Shown in pieces: positions 43,034 to 51,087 of a stretch of DNA of 58,507 nucleotides (positions are counted from its first letter, which is position 1; the number at the start of each line of letters is the position of its first letter). The position numbers were made by a program, and so were the translations under genes. A model generated the notes under the pieces. That model was not told the DNA's origin, made no database searches, and saw only the letters and a list, made by a program, of their open reading frames with translations. Origin of the DNA: an uncultured Mobiluncus sp. (GTDB lineage Bacteria > Actinomycetota > Actinomycetes > Actinomycetales > Actinomycetaceae); contig NZ_CABTWO010000014.1 of NCBI RefSeq assembly GCF_902488535.1, forward strand, positions 1 through 58,507. The letters run 5' to 3'.

Positions 43034-43182
43034 TAATCTTTCCTTTCTATATTGCCGTTCCAGATACGGAATCGGCCTTTTTCAGGCTATCAAATTCTTT
43101 CAAAAGGCGCAGAACAGGGATTTTGCCCCACAAGACGGGGCAGCACTCCGGCACCCGCACGCCCCCACTCCCTCCGTAAACT

Positions 43183-43194
43183 AGGGAATTCCCT
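43183..43194. repeat. perfect 12-bp palindrome upstream of the symporter
   Basis: AGGGAATTCCCT, located in the divergent region between the YeaQ-like gene and the sodium symporter. Operator-like in form; no regulator is adjacent. A CGGGAAT/ATTCCCG hairpin of similar sequence occurs at the left edge of the window. Confidence 0.35.
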
Positions 43195-43280
43195 GTTTCG
43201 CCGCCCTTTCGACTACGATAAGGGGAAAACTGTGGCATGAACCCGCCTCACCGGATTCTGAGCTAGATTAAGGAAACCTC

Positions 43281-44678
43281 GTGACAACCCCTCCCTCCTC
43301 CTCCGAGCAGCCCGTACTGACCAGCAACGCCGCTACTGAGCCCAGCCACCACGGAGCTCAGACCGCGCACCGTTTCGCTACCCACTGGGGTTTCGTACTG
43401 GCTTCGGTCGGATCTGCCGTAGGCATGGCCAACGTGTGGGGTTTCCCCTACAAAGTCGGCAACAACGGCGGGGGCGCTTTCCTGCTGATCTATATTTTCT
43501 TCGTCCTGCTGTTCACCTACGTGGGTCTGCCCGCCGAGTTCGCCAACGGCAGGCGCGCCCGCACCGGTACCTTGGGAACTTACCGGTCTGCCTGGGCCAC
43601 TCGTGGGGACAGAGCCGCTAAGGTCGGAAGTGCGTTGGGCTGGTTGCCCTTGGCCGGTTCGCTATGTATCGCGATTGGGTACGCCGTCATTGTCGCCTAC
43701 GTTTGCAAAGCGCTGTTCGATTCCCTGACCGGGACACTGATGAAAACTAATACCGAAAAATGGTTTGAAAGTTTTTCAGGAACAGGTTTCTCGGTGGTAC
43801 CGTTCCACATCATTGTTGTAGTAGGGACGCTGATTACCCTGTTCCTCGGGGCGAAAAGTATCGAAAAAACTAACCGCATCATGATGCCGGTTTTCTTTAT
43901 CATCTTTGTGATTTTGGCGATTCGCGTGGCTCTGATGCCGGGTGTCATCGAGGGCTACATCTTTATGTTGACCCCGCGTTGGGAGGCTCTCATCAACCCT
44001 ATTGTCTGGGTGTGGGCGATGGGTCAGGCGTTCTTTTCTCTCTCGATTACCGGTAGCGGCATGATTGTTTACGGCGCTTACCTGCCCGATGACGAGGACG
44101 TGGTGAAAGTTTCGCAGCGCACCGGTTTCTTTGACACTCTCGCGGCGGTGGTGGCTGCCCTGGTCATTATCCCCGCGTGTTTCGCTTATAACACTGACGT
44201 CGGAGCCGGACCGGGTCTGCTGTTTGTGACCCTGCCCGCCATTATGCAAGATATTCCGCTCGGCCAGCTGTTCGCAGTGATTCTGTATGTCGCCATGATT
44301 TTTGCCGGAGTCAGTTCGCTGCAAAATATGTTTGAAGCCGTGGGCGAATCGCTACTGCACCGGTTCCCGCGCCTGAACCGCGCAGTCGTGTTGGTCGGCT
44401 TGTGCGTGCTCGCGCTCGGAGCGGGCCTGGGTATGGAAGCGATTAGCTCTTGGGGGCCGTGGATGGATTTGGTTTCCATTTACATCATTCCGTTGGGGGC
44501 GAGTTTGGGAGCCATCACCTGGTTCTGGGTCATGAAAAAGGACGAATTGTTAGAGGCGATTAATCGGGGAGCCACGCGTCCTCGCGGGACTTTCTGGCTA
44601 TCGGTGGGGCGTTTCGTCTACGTTCCGGTGGCCATTATTTTGTGCGCCATCGCCCTCATCGGCAAGGTCGCGTTCTAG
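43281..44678 (+). CDS. SNF-family sodium-dependent transporter
   Basis: Bacterial neurotransmitter:sodium symporter (LeuT fold), 465 residues, about eleven helices. Helix 1 carries the signature FVLASVGSAVGMANVWGFPY, cited as SAVGMANVWGFPY, with the unwound Na+/substrate site; PAEFANGRRAR follows in loop 2-3. Likely substrate is an amino acid; which one cannot be told. Start is GTG behind TTAAGGAAACCTC. The 167-bp gap to the converging CDF gene is AT-richer with weak inverted repeats but no convincing terminator. Confidence 0.93.
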   Translation: MTTPPSSSEQPVLTSNAATEPSHHGAQTAHRFATHWGFVLASVGSAVGMANVWGFPYKVGNNGGGAFLLIYIFFVLLFTYVGLPAEFANGRRARTGTLGTYRSAWATRGDRAAKVGSALGWLPLAGSLCIAIGYAVIVAYVCKALFDSLTGTLMKTNTEKWFESFSGTGFSVVPFHIIVVVGTLITLFLGAKSIEKTNRIMMPVFFIIFVILAIRVALMPGVIEGYIFMLTPRWEALINPIVWVWAMGQAFFSLSITGSGMIVYGAYLPDDEDVVKVSQRTGFFDTLAAVVAALVIIPACFAYNTDVGAGPGLLFVTLPAIMQDIPLGQLFAVILYVAMIFAGVSSLQNMFEAVGESLLHRFPRLNRAVVLVGLCVLALGAGLGMEAISSWGPWMDLVSIYIIPLGASLGAITWFWVMKKDELLEAINRGATRPRGTFWLSVGRFVYVPVAIILCAIALIGKVAF

Positions 44679-44845
44679 GGTTTTATCTTTGCAATAGGCC
44701 TATCTGCGGCTACGCAACGGCCAGAGCACCCCAGCCACCACGCTTGGCGTACCGATTTAGGCGCCACAAAATTTAGGATTAGAAGCGCTACAAATTTGGT
44801 ATTATAGCGTTCACATTTTTCCTATTAAACCTGATGGGGCGGGAT

Positions 44846-45820
44846 TTAGTGCCAGTTTTCGCGGTGCAGTTGGGCGCGTGAGGCCGGTTCTAGCTGGACT
44901 GTGGTGTGAAAAATCGAAATACCGTGATGGTTCTGCAGGCAGTTCTCTATCTGGCTCAAAATCTCTAAGCTGTGCCCGTCATGGAAGCATTCGTCAGCCA
45001 GCACCACGTGGGCGCTCAGCACCGGCAGGTCCGAGGAAACCGTGGAGGCGTGCAGGTCATGCACGGCTAAAACGTGAGGCAGCTCCAAAAGGTGTGCCCG
45101 CACCTGGTCCAAGTCCAAATCCCGCGGGGTGGATTCCAGCAAAATCGCCCCCGCCGGACGCAAAATCATGATGGCTCGAGGCACGATGAGCGCGGCGATG
45201 ACCAGTGCCGCCACGGAATCAATCTGGGTCCACCCGGTCATGCGCATCACCACCGCGCTGACGATAACCGCTACGGAACCGAGGGAATCGTTCAAGACCT
45301 CGAGGAACGCGGCGCGCAGATTCAGGTTGTTTTGTCGGGAACTCAACAGGATGGTCAGGCTGATCAAGTTGCCGACCAAGCCGATAATGCCCACCACCAG
45401 CAGCGTCTGGGCCTCGATATGTTCGGGTTGTATCAGGCGTTTAATGGCTTCGATGGACGCAAACACACCGATGCAAATCAGCAGCAGGGACTGCAAAGCT
45501 GCCGAGATGACCTCGGCGCGCCGCCACCCCCACGTGAGCCGATCCGTCGCCGGACGCTGCTGCAAGCTGGCTGCCACCAGCGCAAAAGTCAGACCAGCGC
45601 AGTCGGTGAGCATATGCCCCAAGTCCACCAGCAGGGTCAGGCTGCCGGTTATGGCCGCGCCCACAATTTCTGCCAGCAACACCGTGAAAGTTACCGCCAG
45701 TGCTGCCCGGAGCTGTCCACGACCGGCCTTGTGCGAGTGAGTATGAGTGTGCGAATGGCCGCCCGAACCGTGCGGTTCGTGAGGGTTGCTGGACTCCTGA
45801 CCCTCCTGATGATGCTGCAT
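44846..45820 (-). CDS. cation diffusion facilitator (CzcD-type) metal exporter
   Basis: Six-helix CDF protein, 324 residues, with a His-rich head (GGHSHTHTHSH, 20-30) and a C-terminal cytoplasmic metal-binding domain. Helix 2 has His69-xxx-Asp73. Helix 5 has Glu164-xxx-Asp168 (FLEVLNDSLGS) in place of the HxxxD of zinc exporters, so metal preference may be different. A DtxR-like site about 50 bases upstream points to iron or manganese control. Exports Zn2+, Mn2+ or Fe2+; the choice is open. Confidence 0.9.
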   Translation of the reverse strand: MQHHQEGQESSNPHEPHGSGGHSHTHTHSHKAGRGQLRAALAVTFTVLLAEIVGAAITGSLTLLVDLGHMLTDCAGLTFALVAASLQQRPATDRLTWGWRRAEVISAALQSLLLICIGVFASIEAIKRLIQPEHIEAQTLLVVGIIGLVGNLISLTILLSSRQNNLNLRAAFLEVLNDSLGSVAVIVSAVVMRMTGWTQIDSVAALVIAALIVPRAIMILRPAGAILLESTPRDLDLDQVRAHLLELPHVLAVHDLHASTVSSDLPVLSAHVVLADECFHDGHSLEILSQIENCLQNHHGISIFHTTVQLEPASRAQLHRENWH

Positions 45821-45867
45821 AAGCTTCCTTCCTGTGTTTTCTGCGTGAGCTCTGGCTACGCCTTTAC

Positions 45868-45886
45868 TTAGTCTAGCCTAAGTCAC
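45868..45886. promoter_or_regulatory. DtxR/IdeR-like metal box upstream of the CDF gene
   Basis: TTAGTCTAGCCTAAGTCAC agrees with the 19-bp consensus TTAGGTTAGCCTAACCTAA at 13 positions, with the central TAGCCTAA exact. Weaker than the box at 54.65 kb. Confidence 0.4.
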
Positions 45887-45912
45887 AGGGTTTGCTTTTC
45901 GGTGTTTCATGT

Positions 45913-45983
45913 TAAAAAGCTGGTGCCAAAGCCCGGGTGAGTCTGGCCTTGTGGACAGTCACCCGACGCTTTGGCACCAAGCT
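45913..45983 (-). terminator. very long rho-independent terminator
   Basis: AGCTGGTGCCAAAGC-CGGGTGA pairs with TCACCCG-GCTTTGGCACC-AGCT across 45918-45983 (over 20 pairs with small bulges). On the minus strand it is followed by TTTTT. It ends the LARTG protein gene just before the CDF gene. Confidence 0.85.
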
Positions 45984-46001
45984 AAAGGAAGGCGTCGAAA
46001 T

Positions 46002-46670
46002 TTAGTTTTCGTGACGGCGGCGAGCCAACACCAGCAACCACGCTCCAGCAAAAGCCGTGAGCCCAGCCACCAAAGACACAGTCTGGGCAGCCTGACCAGT
46101 ACGTGCCAACGCCGGGGCCGAACTATCCGTACCCGCCAAGACCGGCGCCGCAGGCGTCGACATCTGCACGGCTACCGGCTGGTTTGCCGAGCCGGGAGCG
46201 TGAGGACTCTCCGTCACGCCCGCCACCAGCGGAGTCAGTAGCGAGGCTCCGCTCTCTGCCGGGTTCATCGGATCTTGGGGAGTCTCAGTCATACCAGCCA
46301 CCAGAGGGGTGGGGAAGGTTGTCGTGCTCGAGGTCGGGGGCACCAGTGCAGGCAGCGGAGGCGTCACCTCACTGGGGACGGAAGGCACCATACTTGGGAA
46401 GGAGGGCACCACGCTCGGCCCGGCCGGAATCTCCTCACGCACCGGCGGCACCTGCTCGCTCTGGACCGGAGGGTTGTCCGCCGGATAGTTCATGGACTGG
46501 TAACCGGGGATGTTAGCGTTCGAATCCAGAGCTACTGGCGCAGCCTCCTGGTCCAAACTCAACTCATCCGCGAAAGCAGCCGGGGCAGAGGCAACCCCTC
46601 CTGCGACCACCAAACTGGCAAACGATGCCATAGCAAATAAACGATTTCTCAACATGGGCAAATTCTTCAC
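46002..46670 (-). CDS. surface protein with LARTG sorting signal
   Basis: 222-residue exported protein. Signal peptide 1-34. The mature part is Pro/Ser/Val/Thr-rich low-complexity sequence with two copies of TPLVAG(M/V)TE(T/S)P at 121-131 and 146-156. The C-terminus has LARTG (188-192), a hydrophobic helix (about 197-216) and RRRHEN. That is the layout of a sortase substrate; LAxTG is the form used by class E sortases in actinobacteria. No sortase gene is in the window. The start GTG is preceded by AGGAAGG at eight bases. Probably a cell-wall-anchored stalk or coat protein. Confidence 0.75.
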   Translation of the reverse strand: MKNLPMLRNRLFAMASFASLVVAGGVASAPAAFADELSLDQEAAPVALDSNANIPGYQSMNYPADNPPVQSEQVPPVREEIPAGPSVVPSFPSMVPSVPSEVTPPLPALVPPTSSTTTFPTPLVAGMTETPQDPMNPAESGASLLTPLVAGVTESPHAPGSANQPVAVQMSTPAAPVLAGTDSSAPALARTGQAAQTVSLVAGLTAFAGAWLLVLARRRHEN

Positions 46671-47165
46671 AACAATAGCCTTCCTAAAATTCGATGAAAT
46701 CCGTTTCCCGCTACATATCAGTAAAAACCGCGGTAGCTTCGGAGCAACCCACGTCGAATTTAGGCGTAGACCACCCGCGCCGTCCTGGCGCTATCTTGCG
46801 ACTTCGTCAAATTCCCTGGCAGAAATGCCCCTGACTCATGCGCCTCTAAGGTTTTCCGTAACAAACCAAGCCAGAAGCTCGGCGGCGCGTCAGCTTTGAC
46901 CTCAACAATCACAGAATCGGCCCTAAGGAAACCCTCATTAGTGAAAGCCTGGAAATGGCCTGCCTTGTCCAGACATTCCAACGATTTCTCAGCGTGGGGA
47001 CGGGATAATCCCAGTTTGGGGAAACCGGATAGCTCAGCGGGAGACCCCTACACATCCGGGGTGAGAGCGGTGAAAACCCTATCACGGGGCTTTTCCGTTG
47101 GATAAAATGATTCCGCAAGGTGCGCCCCGTTTTGCGTATTCACTATGAACATTCCAGGAGAAGCC
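46671..47165. other. 495-bp intergenic region
   Basis: Divergent region between the LARTG gene and the two-TM gene. Minus-strand codons 46760-46981 are open for 73 residues (MECLDKAGHFQAFTNEGF...), somewhat protein-like but without a ribosome site or known family. A tRNA D-arm-like string (TAGCTCAGCGGGAGA, near 47030) is not part of a tRNA. No gene is called. Confidence 0.5.
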
Positions 47166-47582
47166 ATGTCGAACCCTTACGATCCCGCCCAGTTCCCGCC
47201 GCCCCAGCAACCCCCACAGAATCCGAACCAAACAGCCGGCCAGATCCCGACCCAGACTACAGGCCAAATCCCCGTCCAAAACTCCGGCCTCCCCCCTCAG
47301 CAGTTCGCGGGCGCACCGAACTATTACGCTTCGCAGACTCCGGCGCAACCGAATAATGACACCGGCCTGGGGGCTTGGATGCTGACGATTTTCCTCGCTT
47401 CCCTGCCGATTGTAGGCATTGTCATGCTGCTCATCTGGTCTTTCGGGTCGGGAACCTCGCCCGCCAAGTCCAACTGGGCCAAAGCCACCCTGCTGTGGGC
47501 GCTGATAGTAATAGGGATTTATCTGTTGCTTATCGTGCTCACCGGGGGTTTGATTTTGAGCGCAGCATTAGATCACAGCTGA
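47166..47582 (+). CDS. two-TM protein with Pro/Gln-rich head
   Basis: 138 residues. The first ~65 are rich in Pro, Gln and Asn and contain the repeat TAGQIPTQ / TTGQIPVQ (about 23-37). Two membrane helices follow (about 70-93 and 107-133). Such heads with paired helices occur in uncharacterised actinobacterial membrane proteins; I do not recognise the family. The ATG follows AGGAG; an in-frame ATG seven codons upstream is less well placed. Converges on the cell-wall-binding-repeat gene, 29 bases away. Confidence 0.75.
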   Translation: MSNPYDPAQFPPPQQPPQNPNQTAGQIPTQTTGQIPVQNSGLPPQQFAGAPNYYASQTPAQPNNDTGLGAWMLTIFLASLPIVGIVMLLIWSFGSGTSPAKSNWAKATLLWALIVIGIYLLLIVLTGGLILSAALDHS

Positions 47583-47611
47583 GCGGGTGCGCCGCCGGGC
47601 GCGATCAAGTG

Positions 47612-48733
47612 TCAAACTTTTGCTTTGCGGTAGCCCGCAGCTCTCGCATCAGCTTGAGAAGCAAAGCAGGCCTCCGGGTTGGTGCGGTTGTAGTACCTCT
47701 GACCGGGCATGTGATAAATCATGGAATTTGCGTTTCCCTTGATTGGGGCGTTGGCCGGGCAGTCCTTGCCGATTGGTTGTAAGCCGCCATTGCCAGAAGG
47801 CTGGGGTTTGGGTCGTGGCTGGGGCTGCGGGGCAGCCTGACATTGCAGATTGGAGTTGTCACTCAACGCACCAGTCCCTCCCACGAAAGTGACCGGCACT
47901 GCAGGTTGAACAGGTGAACAATTCTGCTGCGCTAACAGCAAGGGCATCTTTTGCAGACCGGCAGCGGGCACAATCGAGAGGGCATCCGGAAAATTCACTC
48001 CCGATGCCAGGAAAGCGCTGGCAGCGGGCTTTGCAGCAAAAATCTGAGACGCGGTTTCAAACCGGTTAGCGCCGTAAATCCGGTTCGGATTCGGCAGCCC
48101 CGCCAAGAATTCATCGGGAAGGGCACCCGGACCGCCCAGCACCGTAGTAGCCGTAGCGCCCAGCTGCTGAGCCACCGAAACCGCATACTGTTGCGCACCC
48201 GGACCGGTAAGCATAATCGGCACCCCCTCTTGTGCGGCCAACGCACCCCCGGCCAGCGCATCCGCAAAACCGGTGCCAGTCGCTAAATACAGCTTCCCGG
48301 CTTTTCCGAACTTCAGAGCAATTTTTTCGGCAGTCTCGTAACGGTTGGCTCCGGAAATTCGTTGCACCGTACCGAACTTCGCCAGCTGAGCCTCAACCTG
48401 CGCAGAGACCGCCCCGGCCCCGCCCAGAATCGTAATGCTGGGCGAACCGAGCTGCTGCAGGTAGGCCTGCTGTCCGGCAGTAATTTGCGAACCAACCAAC
48501 AAAATGGGTGCCTGCTGGACAGATGCCCAAGGCCCGGCGGCCAAAGCGTCGGGGAAATTCGTTCCCGTAGCGACAAAGACGTTTTTCGCAGCGGGGAAGT
48601 ACGTCTGAGCAATAGCCAGGGACGTTGCGTAACGGTCCGGGCCAGCAATACGGGTTCCCGCGGCTGAGGCGGGAATTTGCAGAGTTAGAGCAAGAGCAGC
48701 GGCGGCAACGCCGGCGAGAGTTTTCCTAAACAT
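47612..48733 (-). CDS. secreted cell-wall-binding-repeat protein with C-terminal sunset-type domain
   Basis: 373 residues. Signal peptide 1-25. Three cell-wall-binding repeat 2 units follow (RIAGPDRYATSLAIA, RISGANRYETAEKIA, RIYGANRFETASQIF, each with a FPDALA/FADALA block), which bind secondary wall polymers in Gram-positives. After a Pro/Gln linker, the last ~50 residues (CPANAPIKGN, SMIYHMPGQRYYNRTNPEACF, cited as IYHMPGQRYYNRT) match the small sunset domain found on secreted nucleases and related proteins. The ATG used starts the signal peptide; upstream codons are not signal-like. TAGAAT ends seven bases before it, so the mRNA may be leaderless. Confidence 0.85.
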   Translation of the reverse strand: MFRKTLAGVAAAALALTLQIPASAAGTRIAGPDRYATSLAIAQTYFPAAKNVFVATGTNFPDALAAGPWASVQQAPILLVGSQITAGQQAYLQQLGSPSITILGGAGAVSAQVEAQLAKFGTVQRISGANRYETAEKIALKFGKAGKLYLATGTGFADALAGGALAAQEGVPIMLTGPGAQQYAVSVAQQLGATATTVLGGPGALPDEFLAGLPNPNRIYGANRFETASQIFAAKPAASAFLASGVNFPDALSIVPAAGLQKMPLLLAQQNCSPVQPAVPVTFVGGTGALSDNSNLQCQAAPQPQPRPKPQPSGNGGLQPIGKDCPANAPIKGNANSMIYHMPGQRYYNRTNPEACFASQADARAAGYRKAKV

Positions 48734-48866
48734 AAAACGAATTCTAGGATTTACGCCTCGAAAAAAGTGCCAATCGAAGCGAGGAATCTCTATGAACAGC
48801 TCCACCCTGCTCGGCTGACCGCCCGCGAAATTGGTTTCAACCAGCCTGATGAGCCTAGGCGAATTG

Positions 48867-49586
48867 TTACCGTTTCGACTGCACTAACAGCGTGAGTTCA
48901 CTAATCTGTTGTTTCAGTTCGTTGATTTCAGCACTGGTGGCCGCCCGGTCTTGCTCATTTTTTTCATTCACCACGTCTACGACCCAAGAAGCTAAGGTCG
49001 CTGTCACGACACCAATAAGCGCCACCCCGCCTGTCATCAGGCATAACGCAACCACGCGGCCAGTGACGGAAATCGGATACAAGTCTCCGTAGCCTACTGT
49101 GGTAATCGTCTCGAAAGCCCACCAAATCGCCTGTGGAAAAGACGTAATCAGCGCATCCGAGACACCACGCTCCGCATCCAGCACAGCCAGCGCCGACACG
49201 AAAATCAGCAGTGCTGTGCTTGTCACCGAGTACAGGGCTATCTTGCCGCGAAAGGTCGAACCGGCCTTGCGACCGAGTACTTTCACGAAAGTTACGAGCC
49301 GCAGCAATCGCAGCGGCCGCAAGATTGGCAGCGCCACGATGAGCAAATCAAACAGGTGCGTGATGAACCACTTGAAACGCGGCTTCGCCAAGAAAAGCCG
49401 CACCACGTAATCAGCGACAAACGCGGCCCACACCACATTCATGATGAGCTCTGTAACGCTGGCGCCCCGGCCTTGTAGGTTACCGATAACTTCCCAGGCG
49501 TAGGCCCCCAAAAATAGGACCGCCAGAATCAACAGCGGCCAATCCGTGAAACGCTCCCATGTGTCCAACCTTTTAGATTCGCTCAT
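48867..49586 (-). CDS. voltage-gated-type potassium channel
   Basis: 239-residue, six-helix channel. The S4-like helix carries regularly spaced Arg (LRPLRLLRLVTFVKVLGRK, about 89-107), the pore has the K+ filter TTVGYGD (162-168), and a ~30-residue C-terminal coiled coil (SAEINELKQQISELTLLVQ) probably tetramerises it. Compact relative to eukaryotic Kv channels, typical for bacteria. The ribosome site before the ATG is weak. Confidence 0.92.
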   Translation of the reverse strand: MSESKRLDTWERFTDWPLLILAVLFLGAYAWEVIGNLQGRGASVTELIMNVVWAAFVADYVVRLFLAKPRFKWFITHLFDLLIVALPILRPLRLLRLVTFVKVLGRKAGSTFRGKIALYSVTSTALLIFVSALAVLDAERGVSDALITSFPQAIWWAFETITTVGYGDLYPISVTGRVVALCLMTGGVALIGVVTATLASWVVDVVNEKNEQDRAATSAEINELKQQISELTLLVQSKR

Positions 49587-49740
49587 AAGCCCATAATAAT
49601 GCCGTTCACAAGGATGGTTCCGCGGTCTTTGGTGGGTAAAGGCGGCTGCTCAGGGGCCGAATTTCCCAAGGATTTAGCTGGATTAAGGGTTTATCAGGAC
49701 ATGATTCTTTGATAGAGTTTTGCTGGCGGGAGGTGGCTAA

Positions 49741-50970
49741 GTGAGCAGGAAATCGAAGATTTGGATTGCCAGTATCCTGGCAGTCATTTCCGTTGCCGCC
49801 GCAATCGGCGGAATCACCATGTACCTGGTCAACAAATGGGAAGTCATCATCACCCTGAAAGGCGACGCCACCAGAACTGTTGAATACGGCGACTCGTGGA
49901 AAGACCCGGGCGCCACCGCTTATGGGACCAGTACCCTATTCACCTTTACTCACGACGACCTCAAGCTGCACACCACCGGAAAAGTCGATACTTCCAAAGT
50001 CGGCACTTATGAAATCACTTATGCAGCGAAATACCGCGGAGTCGAGGGAAAAAAGACCCGCAAAGTGACGGTACGGGATTCTAAGCCGCCCGCCATCACC
50101 GTCGACGGCGGGGAACAGATTACCCTCCCCTACGGCCTACCCTGGCAGGACTCCTATTCCGCTACAGATAACGTGGACGGCGATTTGACCGCGAAAGTCC
50201 AGGTCGACGGCAAGGTTAACGTGAACGCAGCGGGGTCATATACGCTGCGCTACCAAGTCTCGGACTCCAGCGGAAACCAGGGCACAGCTACTCGCCAGGT
50301 CACCGTGATGCCGCCAGTTGCTCCCAACGCCGACCCGGCGGCAGGTTTGGACAAAGTTATCTATCTGACCTTCGATGATGGGCCTGGACCGGCGACGGCT
50401 CATCTGTTGGATATTTTGGCAGCCAAAGGGGTGAACGCGACGTTCTTTGTGACCAACACGATGGGGCACACGGACATGATTGGGCGCGCCTACCGAGAAG
50501 GGCACTCAATCGGGATTCACACCTATACCCACCAGTATTCCCAGATTTACGCCAGCGACGCCGCATACTGGGCGGACTTCGACCGCATGGCGCAGATAAT
50601 TCGCGACCAGACCGGTCAGGACACCAAGCTGATGCGGTTCCCCGGGGGCAGCTCCAACACCGTGAGCCGCAGCTACTCGCCCGGAATCATGAGCCGGCTG
50701 ACCAAGCTCATGGCCGTGAAAGGCTACACCTATTTTGACTGGAACGTGGACAGCGGAGACGCTTCGGGGCACACCAACGCCGCTTCGGTATTTCAAAATA
50801 TTACCGCCGGAGTGCAGGGGAAATCGGTGTCAGTAGTCCTTTGCCACGACATCCACCCCACCACCGTCGACGCGATGCCCCAGGTCATCGACTGGGGCAA
50901 GCAAAACGGCTACACTTTCCTGCCGCTCGCCCCCGGCAGCTATCCCGCGCACCATCGGGTTGCGAACTAA
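49741..50970 (+). CDS. membrane-anchored polysaccharide deacetylase with two Ig-like domains
   Basis: 409 residues. An N-terminal helix (7-30) anchors it outside. Two Ig-like domains of the DUF5011 type cover about 35-110 and 115-190 (DPGATA, then SYSATDNVDGDLT). The CE4 deacetylase domain follows: LTFDDGPG (Asp212, Asp213), metal ligands His260 and His264 (IHTYTH), and RFPGGSSNT. Probably removes acetyl groups from peptidoglycan or a surface glycan, which protects against lysozyme in other species. GTG start behind GGGAGG at eight bases. Confidence 0.92.
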   Translation: MSRKSKIWIASILAVISVAAAIGGITMYLVNKWEVIITLKGDATRTVEYGDSWKDPGATAYGTSTLFTFTHDDLKLHTTGKVDTSKVGTYEITYAAKYRGVEGKKTRKVTVRDSKPPAITVDGGEQITLPYGLPWQDSYSATDNVDGDLTAKVQVDGKVNVNAAGSYTLRYQVSDSSGNQGTATRQVTVMPPVAPNADPAAGLDKVIYLTFDDGPGPATAHLLDILAAKGVNATFFVTNTMGHTDMIGRAYREGHSIGIHTYTHQYSQIYASDAAYWADFDRMAQIIRDQTGQDTKLMRFPGGSSNTVSRSYSPGIMSRLTKLMAVKGYTYFDWNVDSGDASGHTNAASVFQNITAGVQGKSVSVVLCHDIHPTTVDAMPQVIDWGKQNGYTFLPLAPGSYPAHHRVAN

Positions 50971-50983
50971 GCTCGTTCGCGGC

Positions 50984-51068
50984 GTTCACAAGGGCGGTCG
51001 CGCGAGTTTACAAGGGAGGTTGCGGGGGTCACAAGGTCGGTTGCGGGTTCACCAGGGTGGTTACGCGG
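50984..51068. repeat. degenerate 22-bp tandem repeat, four copies
   Basis: Units start at 50984, 51006, 51028 and 51047 with consensus GTTCACAAGGGYGGTTGCGGG; the third is 19 bp. Noncoding, between the deacetylase stop and the converging ABC exporter stop. Confidence 0.75.
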
Positions 51069-51087
51069 GTTTCCGGGAAAACCTTAG

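Noticed and set aside
44760..44830. CGCTA...TAGCG inverted repeat after the SNF transporter as a terminator
   Set aside because: Five-base arms with a long loop and no proper T-tract.
46760..46981. 73-residue minus-strand ORF in the intergenic region before the LARTG gene
   Set aside because: No ribosome site, no family, and surrounded by sequence without coding character; described only as part of the gap.
47025..47100. tRNA-like string TAGCTCAGCGGGAGA
   Set aside because: Only the D-arm resembles a tRNA; there is no T-arm GTTCGAATC and no pairing acceptor stem.
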